A DNA stretch of 64,000 nt from Lepidostoma basale (taxonomy: Eukaryota > Arthropoda > Insecta > Trichoptera > Lepidostomatidae). The notes under the pieces are model-generated. The model was given only the letters and a program-made list of their open reading frames with translations. It was not told the origin of the DNA and did no database searches. The stretch covers positions 62,001-126,000 of the forward strand of contig JAHDVF020000863.1 of assembly GCA_022606425.2 (NCBI GenBank), in the 5' to 3' direction. The position numbers were made by a program, and so were the translations under genes. Below are positions 37,373 through 48,060 of the stretch, in pieces (position 1 is the stretch's first letter; every line of letters begins with the position of its first letter).

Positions 37373-38790
37373 ATACCATTGCAAAGTTAAAGCACAAAAA
37401 ATTTCCATTATGTTATGTGATTACAAATTTTAAAATGTTTTATTTATTGTATAATTAATACAAACGAAAACGTCTATTTTCCAGAAGTTTTATTATATTT
37501 ATTTATTTATTAAGGGTAACATACAGTGATATCAATAACATATATATAAAAAAAAACACGTAGAAATAATAAAGTGAAGCCATATACATGCTACCACAAA
37601 TATAAATTAATAGAATAGTTAACAGACGACAGTATGAAACGAAATTGAAGTTTAACTAAGACAAATTGAGGTTCAACAAAGTAATAAGAGTTGAAAATGA
37701 TAATAATAGTGAAAATAAAAGAAGGAATTTAACAATATGTAAGAATATGGTCACATCCACGCCGGAAATTTTGCTCCGATTATTTTTCTGAAACTTTTCT
37801 GTAACACGCTGGTTCAGGTGGAAAACATCAATATCCCCAAAATGCTTATTGTAACTGTCGTAAATCCGGAATATATGTTGAGAATGTCATTGATTCGTTT
37901 TAATTCGTATTAATATTAAAATATGGTGTTTTACACTGCCGTTTCAAAATATATATGTATATAAAAAATGTTTAAAATCATAATTATCGTTTCATCTTCT
38001 CAGCGTCATCAAAGTAAGAAGGAAAAGTCCTTTATTTTTTCTTACTCTCGTTGATAAATGAAATATTGAGTAAATAATTAAACGTTGCCCCAGAGTAAAG
38101 CTGGTTTAGCAAAAAGTTAAATGAGTTAACAAATTGACTGGCCTCTCAACTTTTGTTATCAAATTATAACACGCCAACGGAATATCAAAATTTTGACCGA
38201 GAAATTCAAAAGTTTAAGAGACTTTTTAATTGAAAACTTATTAATACACTTGCGTGGATTAACGAAAAGTTAATTATGAATGGAAAGAAATAGGTTTTCA
38301 TAATACATGTAACTTCGCAAAAAACGAAGCGCAAAATTCCCTTCTTTCCGGGTCTAAGACTTCTAAAGATTATAAATCCATGATTTTCTATTTTTCATCA
38401 ATATGACTGAAAGATACCCTTTTTAAATTAAATTTTTCATAAATACTGTTTCAAATTTAACTATGTCTTCAATAACATTGTTTTTCACAAAATTAATTGC
38501 ACTTTTCGCGCATATGTTTCGGATTGTATATTCGGATATTCTTCTTATTTAAAAAACATAGAAGCATATTTATGAGTGTAATAAATTGTTGCAAAAATAC
38601 TATGTTTTACAAAAAAATATTAAAATGTAGATACACAACATTTTGATGGTAAATATATAAGACATTATATTGTTTAAACAATTATTTATCGAATACTTAC
38701 ACTGATAATGAAAACCGCAACGATCCCCGAAACGTTTGTCTTAGAGGACACCGTCAAGAACGGTAATAACACACCACAACCACCATAACA
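37373..38790. other. No gene; HH-D body fragment at 37445-37500
   Basis: AATACAAACGAAAACGTC and CCAGAAGTTTTATTATATT at 37457-37500 are HH-D body. A stretch at 37745-37880 has mixed composition. The weak GAAACGTTTGTC near 38728 and the inverted ATATGTTTCGGATTGT near 38513 hint at another decayed hammerhead pair, but the cores are not convincing. Confidence 0.4.
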
Positions 38791-38794
38791 ACAA

Positions 38795-39097
38795 ACCATC
38801 ACACCGTTTCCTTGAAGGGGTAGGCAGAAATAACGGACCTTCACACTATTCGATTTTTTTCACGTTAACTAATAAACTTTCGAACTAACTAACCATCATG
38901 CCATTTCCCCGAAGGGATAGGCGGAAATAATAAACTGATTTTTTTTCTTTTCTGACATGCTTCTCTCGTTTCCTCGTGTTATGCACGCACGTCGATTTTT
39001 GCGACTCCTCACGTGGCCAACATTCAATATTTGAATTAGAATTTTGTAAATTTAAACACGTGAATTTATTTGATCGTGCCATGTTTTCTTTCAGATG
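38795..39097 (-). mobile_element. Two LINE-1 3'-end fragments
   Basis: CATCACACCGTTTCCTTGAA (38798-) and CATCATGCCATTTCCCCGAA (38893-) are two separate complements of the LINE-1 hairpin and tail. The second continues through the complement of RACMT, HVRSR and KTWHDQI to about 39097. Confidence 0.65.
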
Positions 39098-39500
39098 TAT
39101 TTTTTAAGAGGTTTGGTTTTTAAACTGACAACATTGTTTCTACAGACTGTCAATTTGACAGTTGACAGTTGATTTGTAATCAGTACGTTTTGCCATTTTA
39201 CCCAGTTAATCAATAAAGGTGCCTACAAAATTGGACTTCCCGATTGCGCTTTATTCGAGCTAGCCATGGCGCTCATATGCTCAAAATTATATATAAACAA
39301 TAATGGCATAAAATTGTCTATTAAATAAAGCCAATATCATTAATTGATTGTGTTCTTTTTTTTCATTTTAAATTTGTATACTTCTTAAAAAAAACACCCT
39401 TATACACATTGTTACATAAAGGTCAACTGTCAAATTGACAGTTTGTAGAAACAATGTTGCCAGTTTAAAAATGAAACCTCTAAAAAAACCACCCTATATA
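39098..39500. mobile_element. Inverted-repeat element (~400 bp)
   Basis: AGAGGTTTGGTTTTTAAACT (39107-) and ACAATGTTTCTACAGACTG match the complement of CAGTTTGTAGAAACAATG (39439-) and AACCTCTAAAAAAACCACCC (39475-). The TIR length is about 75 bp. TGTCAATTTGACAG makes an inner palindrome in both arms. No transposase is seen. The superfamily is unknown. Confidence 0.65.
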
Positions 39501-39514
39501 TAGAGATGATGAAA

Positions 39515-39605
39515 GTATGATTTTTAAAGTATACGTAAACGATGTGAATGTAGTACGGAGTCGTGGGAGATCAAGGAAAACTTGGCATAAACAAATTAAT
39601 AAAAT
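39515..39605 (+). mobile_element. LINE-1 internal fragment
   Basis: TATACGTAAACGATGTGAAT and AAACTTGGCATAAACAAATT correspond to VYVNDVNGV...KTWHDQI of LINE-1. Confidence 0.55.
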
Positions 39606-40010
39606 ATATTTGTATATTTAAACATATACACAAAATATATTTTTTTTTAAATAAAGGAAAAAATTCGGCGTTGCTGAGTAATACTTTCAAGGATTAATAA
39701 GGGGGAGGAGAAATAAGATAATAAAATTTCCTTAGGGATTTTATTGAATGCTTTATTCAATTTGTTATGATGGATTCAAAAGAAAAATTTGCTTCGAAAA
39801 TTTCGCGGCAGAATTGTAAGATTTACCTTTTTGAAATATTTATAAAAAAACTTGAAATGAATAATCCTAATTAGGCCCTGAGATTTTATTCGTATATTTT
39901 TTTCATTTTTCTTTTTAATTATTTAATTTTATTTTACTATTTTTCTTTTCCTTTTTATTATTTCACTTTATTTTACTATTTTTATATACAATACATACAA
40001 CAAACAAACA
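39606..40010. other. No gene; T-rich tandem-like tract 39895-39990
   Basis: CTTTTTATTATTTCACTTTATTTTACTATTTTT-type units occur twice in tandem near 39908-39985. Confidence 0.45.
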
Positions 40011-40014
40011 AAAA

Positions 40015-41062
40015 AACAAAAAAAAAACATCACGGCGTTTCCCCGCAGGGGTAGGCAGAGAGAATAGACCGCCACACTACTCTATCCTGGCAAACCTTTC
40101 TAGATTCCTCCACATTCATACAACGAGTCACACACGCACGTCAATTCCTCCGACTTCTAACATGACCAACCTTTAAAATTTGATGAATTTGGTCATGGCA
40201 TGTTTTCTTCGGTCTGCCTCGACTCTGTACTCCATTTACATCATTGACGTATACTTTCATAACTATTCTTTCTCCATGTCCGAACCAACGCAGCGATTCT
40301 TTCATAATTTTGTTCATAATACCGTCTTCCGCTCTACATTCCTTTCTTAAATCAGCATTTGAGATTCTGTCGTATATCGTTCTACCACACATACGTCTTA
40401 GGGACCTCATATCTACCGCATTTATTCTGCTCTCATCCTTCTTCTGCCAGTTCCATGCTTCGCTTCCATACATTAGGGTTGGGACCAGAACTCCATTGTG
40501 AACGGCCGTTTTCGCTTTCATTGATAAATTCTTGTTTCCAATAACTATTTTTAAAGCTCCATTCACTTTGTTACCCGCACCAACGGCATCGCATCAACGC
40601 ACGAGAATGGCATCGTCCGCGTAAAGCAGACAATTTACAGACAGATCACTCATCTTAGCACCAGCATTTATACCTTTAAGATCTTTCATACACTTGTCCA
40701 TATACAGATTGAACAACCATGAAGACATCACGTAGCCCTGCTTAACACCTTTCGTGATATCAAACCAAGGCGTGATGTCCCCATTTACCCTAACACTGGC
40801 AGTGCTCCTTTCGTAGAGAAATGCAACCGCCCGTATCAGTTTTGTGCTCACTCTGTATTCGGACAAGATTGACCACAGTTTATCTCTGTTCACTCGATCA
40901 TAGGCTTTTTGCAAATCGACAAACGCACAGAAAAGTTTGCGGTTTTTGGCCATAAACTTCTCCGCAAGCGTTCGAAGTGCAAAAATTTGATCCATACATC
41001 CTCTTCCGGTCATAAAAGCGCCTTGAATATCCCATACTCTTTCAGTCGCCGCCTTTATTACT
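40015..41062 (-). mobile_element. LINE-1, longest copy, with reverse-transcriptase motifs
   Basis: Reverse transcriptase copies element RNA at the target site. The minus-strand frame 41013-40594 includes FVDLQKAYDRVNRDKLW (motif A, first catalytic Asp), FDITKGVKQGYVMSSWLFNL (motif B, QG) and YADDAILVR (motif C, DD), then a stop. A deletion joins this to GAGNKVNGALKIVIGNK, leaving out part of the thumb region. The frame 40566-40141 then continues YGSEAWNWQKKDESRINAV, SLRRMCGRTIYDRISN and SRGRPKKTCHDQIHQIL. It is 5'-truncated at about 41062 (upstream of MTGRGCMDQI), and the endonuclease domain is absent. The 3' end has the CCCCTGCGGGG hairpin (40045-40060 complement). Confidence 0.88.
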
Positions 41063-41092
41063 TTAACATAAATTTGTTTTTATTTATTATAT

Positions 41093-41180
41093 TGATCGGG
41101 AATTATATCTACGGGAATCCATCCCGGGACCTTTGGTGTGGCACTCATAGCTCTTGCCACTCTCCCACGAAGGTTGATAA
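41093..41180 (-). mobile_element. SINE1 head fragment
   Basis: On the minus strand: AACCTTCGTGGGAGAGTGG, then GGTCCCGGGATGGATTCCCG, a decayed B box. Only the tRNA-like part survives. Confidence 0.6.
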
Positions 41181-41545
41181 AAATCTTTATTTAAAAATTG
41201 AACTTTTCTTGATAAGGGCATTGATACTACGTTTATTTAATAACTTTATTGTACAGTGTTAATGAATACAGTGAAAATGTCGATATAATCGGATATCCTT
41301 CGTTACTCATAACCCTGAAGACATTTTGCAAGCTAAGACGTGCTTGTGTTGAGAACAAGACTTGAAACTCGTCTTATCTCTAGATTGATACGAAATCTAG
41401 TTCACTCGCTATGTACTATACTTACACAATGTAGCTGTTTGTAAACTTACTTTTAAAAATTATCATTGCATACAATAAATTTTAAGTAATTTGATTTCAC
41501 ATTAATTGTTCATGCCAGAGTATATAATTTTTTTTCTTCCTGTTA
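41181..41545. other. No gene seen
   Basis: Nothing recognised. Confidence 0.4.
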
Positions 41546-41552
41546 TTACGAA

Positions 41553-41590
41553 GCCCTGAGGAAGCTTGGGTACAAGCGAAACTGGTCGGC
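41553..41590 (+). ncRNA. Hammerhead ribozyme (HH-G), well preserved solo copy
   Basis: Stem I GCC/GGC (41553-41555 with 41588-41590) closes a complete motif. The core CUGAGGA is at 41556-41562, extra A at 41563, perfect stem II GCUUG/CAAGC with loop GGUA (41564-41577), GAAA at 41578-41581, stem III CUGG (self-pairing with U-G) and UC at 41586-41587. No inverted partner is nearby. Confidence 0.8.
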
Positions 41591-41806
41591 AATTAAAATA
41601 ACCGCATAGTGGTGAAAAACAGAGTGCAGTGTTTTCATTTCTATTTTATTTTAAATGTAAATAATATTTTTTTTACAGTATATTACAGTTTTAAAATGAT
41701 AAAATTTTCGTATGAAGCCCTCACTTTGTGGTGAGACATTTAAAACTTATAGATATAAAATAATAAAACTCTTTGTATTCAACCACGGTATGGTTATTAT
41801 AATTGA

Positions 41807-41846
41807 TGCCAACTAGTTTTGCTTGGACCCCAGTTTCATCAGGGCA
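41807..41846 (-). ncRNA. Hammerhead ribozyme-like motif (HH-F, left)
   Basis: Stem I UGCC/GGCA is perfect. The core CUGAUGA (41842-41836) is canonical, and an extra A follows. Stem II is partly decayed (ACUGGGG against CCAAGC), AAAA stands for GAAA, stem III is CUAG, and UU the cleavage dinucleotide (41812-41811). Confidence 0.65.
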
Positions 41847-41922
41847 GTATAATAACTGATAATATTCCCATATTTATAAATACTAATTATTGGGCCCTCT
41901 GATGTAAATGTAGTTATTATAC

Positions 41923-41962
41923 TGCCTTGATGAAGCTTGGGTCCAAGCGAAACTAGTTGGCA
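41923..41962 (+). ncRNA. Hammerhead ribozyme (HH-F, right)
   Basis: Stem I UGCC/GGCA (41923-41926 with 41959-41962), core UUGAUGA (41927-41933, C3 to U), extra A, perfect six-pair stem II GCUUGG/CCAAGC (41935-41948), GAAA (41949-41952), stem III CUAG (41953-41956) and UU. The U3-G8 wobble may lower activity. The left copy has the canonical C3, so the two arms complement each other's defects. Confidence 0.72.
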
Positions 41963-42035
41963 TCAATTATCCATACCGTGGTTTAACCAAATATAAATGC
42001 AAAGTCTTTTATTATTTTATATCTATAAGTTTAAA

Positions 42036-42695
42036 ATAAATAATATAAAATACAGCTTATTGTTTTTTCTACAATTTTACATTATAATTTTATTATTATG
42101 TATTATTGTTGTTAAATATCGTATTAATTTTATTTTATGAGGTTCTGCACAATAAACTCATGAAATGTATTCATAATTAACCTAACGGGGATAATCATCT
42201 CTTTACGAGGGGATAACTTAATTATTGAGCTTTCGTATCCGAATCTGTAGTGACACTGAATCTAAATTTGAAAAGAATGTCGTGACTTTTACGTAAGGTA
42301 ACGGTTTTCCATTAGCCTTGTACGGAAGGGTGGAAGGAGAAAACGGGAGGTCAGGGTAGAACGAGCGAGGTTGTGAAAAGCATACAAGTTAGACCCTTTT
42401 TATATTTTTAATCCAATGTAAAATTTTCATACATGGCCATTGTTCAATAAAACCAGATTTATTGTAAGCCTTTAATGTTCTTTTCCGCGCTATGAAACGC
42501 AAGAAACAAGTAGTTACATCAGCCGTTTGAAATTCATGCTTAATTTCAATATATAAAAAACTTAATAAACAAGAGAAAAAGAAAAATCGTTTATTTAACG
42601 GAATTTCGTAAAAAAAATTGAATTAATTTTTGCTGCTACCCTTGTTAACCGGGCGTAGAGCTCTTTACAAATAAAGCTACAAAGATAATCTGGCG
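42036..42695. other. No gene; mixed-composition patch 42290-42390
   Basis: No supported gene. The patch GGAAGGGTGGAAGGAGAAAA and surroundings matches nothing else here. Confidence 0.4.
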
Positions 42696-42699
42696 TAAT

Positions 42700-42985
42700 T
42701 AATACGAATGAAAACTTTGTTTTCTAGAAGTGTCATTTTATTTTATATTATTGACATGATTCACCTGTCTCAGGCATTATCAAACATTTAATTATGTTTT
42801 AGATAGGCGAAACATATGAATACTCTTATGAATTGACAAAATCAAATTTAGATAATTTATTATGTCTTTATAAGACATAATAAATTATCTGTTAAATGAG
42901 ATTTGATAATACAGTAGAAAAGCGAAATTAATAATTCCCATAAACTGTAAAACTTCTAGAAAACAGACGTCTTCGTTCGTATTAA
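42700..42985. repeat. HH-D inverted pair
   Basis: ATTAATACGAATGAAAACTT (42698-) mirrors GTCTTCGTTCGTATTAAT (42968-42985). The left minus-strand ribozyme (about 42754-42786) has UUGAUAA, extra U, GCCUG/CAGGU, GAAU, CAUG and UC. The right arm keeps only AGGCGAAACATATG. The centre has TTATGTC/GACATAA complementarity. Confidence 0.6.
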
Positions 42986-42989
42986 TCTT

Positions 42990-43225
42990 TGTATATTCAC
43001 TTTTCTCGCCGTGTTTTGAAGATTTTATACCTTTGTCATCGGGAGAGTGACATATTTTTTTTAATAGTTCCCACGATTATGAAGCTATAAAACCTTCAAA
43101 AAACGTGTAGGAAAATAAACCCAAAAGTGAAAGTGCAGTGAAAAATAACAGCACTTTTCTTACACTTGAGTAAATTTTGGTCGACAAGTATCGAAGAAGT
43201 AATACCTTCATTATCGAGAGATTGA
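42990..43225. repeat. HH-E relics (two)
   Basis: CTCGCCGTGTTTTGAAGATT with GTCATCGGGAGAGTGA, and GGTCGACAAGTATCGAAG with CCTTCATTATCGAGAG, follow the HH-E minus-strand order with decayed cores. Bodies AAAAGTGAAAGTGCAGTG and AACAGCACTTTTCTTACAC lie between them. Confidence 0.4.
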
Positions 43226-44285
43226 TACAAACTTCATTCCTTCAATGATGGAATTATAATATTGAAAGTAAAAACGATGCGATACAATAACTTTATCATA
43301 ATTCGTTAAATTTTTTCAAACCCAAATACTCATAATTTTTATCCAACTTATATCCATGATTTTATATAGTTCTGTGATTCAATATATATTTTTGGTTATG
43401 ACGCAATCACACGTATAATATAACACAATATAGAGGCCGCTCCCATTTCTTTGTCGATCCTGGCGTTACTTAATAAGAGCCAGAAAGTTCATTCTCTAAA
43501 CACCTGTAACTTTCATCCGTTAGCGGTAATAACAAGTTAGTGGCAGGATGCCGTAGACACCTCCCGACAAGATGTTCCGCCTATTGCATTATTAAAGAAA
43601 TTATTTTCTACTGTCTTTTGTTAGGTTTCCTTTCTTCACCCCCATGAATCGAAAAAGCATGTTAGTTTTACTGAAGAATATGTATATATGAATGAACGTC
43701 ATCAGAATTTCGTCCAATCGGAATGAAAACTTGATTGTTGGTCAAGAGAACAAAACGCTTAGCTCCTGATTCAAGGGATTTAAATATGGGTTCGATCCGG
43801 GACATGAAACGGTCATTTTTTATAATCATAAATTATGTTTTTGTTTACATTGGAGATAGATTTTTACATTCTAAAAGCATTAATTGAAATCCCTGGTATC
43901 CAAATCCTTAAAATCCAACACATTGTCGGAATTCTACAAAGATTTTTATTGCGGATATTGATTTTTTATGTTCAATAATATCAGTATATTGTATTTTGCA
44001 AATATTCTGGTTTGATTTTAATTAAACTTAAACATTAAATTATAATTAATCACAATTTTTCCATTTCAAATTTTTTTGCCGAAATGTTTGGAAGGTTTTA
44101 TCTAAGTAAACATTCAAAAAGGTCAGAAAAACCAACTCAAAAGTCAAAAGAAATTATTTTTATTAAATTAAATAAATCGTCGTTGTGAAATATCACAGTA
44201 TTTAATGCCTTCTGTATTATATTATAAATTATAAATTCATTATTTTATCACCTCAACGTAATAAAAACTTTCAATTTTAATAACT
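43226..44285. other. No gene; HH-E relic near 44075-44140
   Basis: The patch 43430-43600 has mixed composition but no recognisable coding. GCCGAAATGTTTGGAAGG near 44080 is a decayed HH-E relic. Confidence 0.4.
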
Positions 44286-44289
44286 ATTT

Positions 44290-44475
44290 ATAAAACATTT
44301 TTCCTTCAATGTTTATCATTATTTCGACAGCGACCAGCGAATGGTGCTAGTGAGCCTGTCGAAACCGGTTGCTGTCGAAATAAAGACAAAAGTGGAAATT
44401 ATCTGTAAAAAAACATCGTTTTATTTATTTTTAATTTAATGAACTTCCATCAAGGGATTTCAATATTATTTATCA
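44290..44475. repeat. HH-B unit with ribozyme relic
   Basis: The plus-strand body GTCGAAATAAAGACAAAAGT (44370-) and AAAAACATCGTTTTATTTAT, ending TGAACTTCCATCAAGGGATT, is HH-B. The ribozyme part reads GCUAG/..., GAAA, CCGG, UU and GCUGUCG, with a decayed core. A short inverted TTCGACAGCGACC at 44322 marks the second arm. Confidence 0.6.
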
Positions 44476-45240
44476 TTCTGATAATAAATTAAACATATTT
44501 TTTGTTGTAGTTTAAGCATGGACTTTTATTTATTAAATTATTCAAAGCACCTCCAAAATTACAGTTCGTACTCAAAAAAATCCATAATCCTATTATAAAA
44601 GCTGAGTTCGTTGTCCTGAAAATTCTATAATTTGTCGATACTCATATTTTTGCGCTGTGGTAATGAAAAAGAAAACAAAATTTCTTAAGTCATATGGAAA
44701 AGTCTTAAGCGGAAACCGCAATATGGAGGGTGAAATAGCACGCTTGAAATACACAATTAGCCTGAAAGTGTATGTTTTCAGCCTTAAATTTCGTATGCTT
44801 AAGGGCTTTAAATTTGACTCTTATGGCCGTAAAATATAGCACACTGTTTAAATGCGTGATCCACGTATTCAAATATAATCGAATCGGATATTCAAGTATC
44901 CCCGAATTGTGTTTTAGGTTATTATTAGATGGGAATACTGGCTAATGGTTCCAATTAAGTTTTATCTTTAAGAAAGGTAATAACATTTTATGTTTTCTCT
45001 ACAGCAGGCGTAAAAGTCATATCGATCGAAATAGTTAGCTAATTTGCATGTACAATTTAAAACTTTACTAGAAGTATTCAAATTTCTTAAAAACGAATAG
45101 CTTTTCTCATCATTTCGCTTACAAGAATAATTTCTTTATGAATCTTATCTGTAAAACTGCTTAACATCTAATAATATTACAGAACCAAAATAATCTGGTA
45201 CATTATATTTACAGTGCCGAATATTTTTGGAATCAAACCC
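44476..45240. other. No gene seen
   Basis: A 60-codon plus frame at 44657 has no recognisable motif. Confidence 0.4.
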
Positions 45241-45244
45241 CTAT

Positions 45245-45600
45245 TTTTTCACTTTTGAGTTCATTTTTCTCGACATTTTTCGATGGTTTTACACCTTTAT
45301 CATCGGAAGATCGAAATAAACTAACCAAAATGATTACAAAATGAATACAAGAACTTAGAAACATACGAGTATATGAAATGTGTTAGTTGACTTAGGCAAA
45401 GTATCAGGGATATAACCTTACGAGATCAATTGGTTAAATTTTGAAAGGATTTTTTGAATGGAAGTTTTGATTCCTATGTTCCTTGGTTTTTGTATTGATT
45501 TTTTTATGAATTAAAACATTGTTTTTTCCACTTTTGAAAAAACAGTGTTTTAATTTATAAAAAAATATCATTATGGAATTCCACAGTGTTAACGCCTTAA
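45245..45600. repeat. HH-E pair remnants
   Basis: CACTTTTGAGTTCATTTTTC with a minus-strand relic (CAUUUUUCGAUGG to TATCATCGGAAGATCG, 45274-45310), and AAAACAGTGTTTTAATTTAT then GGAATTCCACAGTGTTAACG at 45574-45593, are HH-E outer sequences. The right ribozyme is missing. Confidence 0.5.
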
Positions 45601-46475
45601 ATTATTAATTTTTTCATAATTTTGGTTATTCCCTAATTTAGTTTGGTTCTTATAGAAATATTCACCATCATTTTGTGTTGTGGATTCACAATTGAATAAA
45701 TTTTTGAAAACATGGTATTTTCACAACATTTTTTCACCTTTCACAAACATGTTTCAGACACAGACTACCAGACTATTAAAACAATATTAAATTTTATCCC
45801 GACGATCGTCATTTTTAAATTCCACAGTATTAACGCCTTAAATCTATTAAAAAAATATATTCACAGTCTAATAAATCACTTTAAGGGTTTATTTTAATGA
45901 AGACTTAAAATATCATTTATTTAATATACATAAAATTTAAGCCGTTTATGCTCTTGTTCATTTTTGTTCATTGTTCATTGTTCATTGTTTTGTGTTCTTT
46001 GTATTCCTGGTATAATTTTTATTTACACGTGTGTCATTAATTGGTCATTGCATTTTATTTAAAAAAATCACGTAAAAAAGTATCAATATTAAAATAATGG
46101 AAAGCAATATAAAAAGTTTAATGTTTTTCTTTTTTAAAACGGTCTACCAAATTTTTTGATAATTGAGTTCCACCGTGTCAGCTGTAAAAAACACATTTGA
46201 TTCGAAAAGGTTTAGGCATATTTAATATTTATTAGGGGGTCTACGGGAAAAAGGAAATTCTGTATGTAGCCTAGAGGGAAAAAGAGTGAGGGTATCTTTG
46301 TTTCAGAAGATTTATTATACGAATATAAGAGCTCCATTGGCTGAAATGTTCAGAAAAGATACAATACAAGCTATGTTGGATGTTTTTTAAGGCGTTGCGT
46401 AAAATGGTATCCGCTTATATACCTGAAATCTACATCAATCGAAAATCTGAATTCCAGACATTACATTGCTATCAG
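45601..46475. other. No gene; HH-E terminus near 45815-45840
   Basis: AATTCCACAGTATTAACGCC at 45817-45836 is another HH-E end. TTGTTCATTGTTCATTGTTC at 45962-45985 is a short tandem repeat. No coding is supported. Confidence 0.4.
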
Positions 46476-46479
46476 CAAA

Positions 46480-46642
46480 ATCCTTTGCGATCGGTAGATT
46501 GACTGTTCCAAAACCCTGTCCTCGCACAAACTTTGCTACTGAGCCTTCGCAATAGCCGGCCCTTCAGCCTGGAAAAATTTTCAGCAGGGCTTAAGTGCAT
46601 TGAGAGTCCGTCAGAGTTAAGATCGAGACTGAAAACACACAT
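46480..46642 (+). pseudogene. LINE C-terminal fragment
   Basis: VPKPCPRTNFAT-type sequence, then R.FSLEKFSAGL and SPSELRSRLKTHIF, follow the last ~50 residues expected of a jockey-like LINE polymerase. It is paralogous to 10362-10482. Confidence 0.6.
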
Positions 46643-46649
46643 TTTTATA

Positions 46650-46695
46650 ATTTATACGAATGAAAACGTCAGTTTTCTAGAAGTAAACATTATTT
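46650..46695 (+). repeat. HH-D body fragment
   Basis: TTTATACGAATGAAAACGTC and AGTTTTCTAGAAGTAAAC match the HH-D outer body. Confidence 0.55.
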
Positions 46696-46921
46696 AAAAT
46701 AATCAAATAAATTTAACGTCAAGTCCAATCTTTGATTTATTTCCTTTGTTGTAAGTAATTACCTGAATCCTAATAAGAACATTAAATTATTATTTTAAAT
46801 TTTAAAATTATTCATAATATTTGTTATTACAAAAGCATAAACGTTCCAAAATAATCTTTATAACATCTGTCAAAACTGATCATATTTGTAAACAATTTCA
46901 TTATATTTTAAATATGTATCA

Positions 46922-46952
46922 CTGAAGAAATACCAGTTGTCCGAAACATGTC
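46922..46952 (+). ncRNA. Hammerhead ribozyme-like motif (HH-H)
   Basis: The CUGAAGA core (46922-46928), GAAA (46943-46946), stem III CAUG and UC (46951-46952) are intact. Stem II is decayed (AAUACC against GUCC; the sister at 2003-2015 has GGAC/GUCC). The body AATTTTTTTTAAAGTTAGTG follows as in the HH-H copy at 2030-2050. Confidence 0.5.
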
Positions 46953-47193
46953 TAATATGTATTATAATTAAATTTTTTTTAAAGTTAGTGTTGTATATAC
47001 AAAGTAAATAAAAAAGAAAAAGACAAACAAAAGTAAGTTATTTTAGGTAGGACGAAATAAAGTGTTTCTAAGAAAACCATCTTCTTACAAATTGTTTACA
47101 AATGATTTTACATTTTCCAAGGTGACTTGTGATTCTAAGTATTATATATAAAATAAAATCGCCATCCGGTGTGCGTAAACTAATTCGTCACAT

Positions 47194-47224
47194 TTGATAA
47201 TGCCTAAGAAGGGCGAGACATGTC
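47194..47224 (+). ncRNA. Hammerhead-like motif (HH-D, U3-A8 form)
   Basis: UUGAUAA (47194-47200) replaces CUGAUGA: C3 is U and G8 is A, so the core C3-G8 pair becomes U3-A8. An extra U follows, then stem II GCC..GGC, GAGA for GAAA, stem III CAUG and UC (47223-47224). Confidence 0.5.
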
Positions 47225-47279
47225 ATAAAACTTCGAGAAAACTGACGTTTTCATTCGTATGAATTATTTAATATGGAGT

Positions 47280-47940
47280 TTTACATCATTTTTCAAGAAA
47301 CAATAAATACATCTTTTTTATATTATCGTTTCCTGATGTAAATGTTGATCGAATGCAATAGGTGCAGCCTTCATACTATATATGTTTATTTTTAACTCGT
47401 CTATAAAACGGAATGTTTTCTACAGCGCCCTTCAGTTGATTAATTCATAAAAATGCCACCCTATTAATCATTAAATTTATTATTATTATTAATATTAGAG
47501 ATCTAAGTCTCTGTCATATTAACATTTGAAACATAAATATTGTTCGTATTATAAATTCAAAAAACAAATATGTTTGCTTTTATTCGAAACGAAATGAATC
47601 TTTCATATATTTTTACTCAACTTGAGAAAAGAATGAATACGTGTTTTAAAAAATAAACGGTTTGCTTTAGTACTGAAAAAATACTGCACAAAGGAGAGGA
47701 TCTTATTAAAGTCCCTTGATGTGCGAGGTGCCAGAAAGCTTTGTGCGAGATGTTTTTTTGTAGACACTGGCACTCAACACGTTGGCGCTTCACATATATC
47801 TACAAGTTGACTGGTATTGTTCTACAAGTTGACAATTAAATGCTCAAAATTCTTTGAAATAGTTTAGAAGTAAAGCTACTGCTTTAATTTTTTTATCAGC
47901 AAGCTTTGTATTGTTCTTTTTCTACTTTAATTAGGATTGT
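47280..47940. other. No gene seen
   Basis: AT-rich sequence, nothing recognised. Confidence 0.4.
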
Positions 47941-47944
47941 GTCA

Positions 47945-48060
47945 GATCAAATTAAATCAAATCAAATCAAATAAGTTTATTTACTCAAAAGACATTATAA
48001 ACAGCATACATGTTTAAGGCAACTATTGAGTACAGGTAAAATATTATACACATACAACAT
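47945..48060 (-). mobile_element. LINE 3'-end fragment (TTTGA tail)
   Basis: TCAAATCAAATCAAATAAGT, ACTCAAAAGACAT and CAGCATACATGTTTAAGGC are shared with 14140-14205. Reading on the minus strand this is a terminus with a (TTTGA)n tail. Confidence 0.65.

Larger units (their letters stand above)
41750..42035. repeat. HH-F inverted pair
   Basis: ATAAAATAATAAAACTCTTT and ACCACGGTATGG on the left are mirrored by CCATACCGTGGT and AAAGTCTTTTATTATTTTAT on the right. Two outward ribozymes lie at 41807-41846 and 41923-41962 with a ~75-bp spacer. Confidence 0.82.

Noticed and set aside
38510..38745. Further hammerhead pair (CATATGTTTCGG and CCGAAACGTTTGTC)
   Set aside because: The GAAAC part is present, but neither side has a believable core or stem II.
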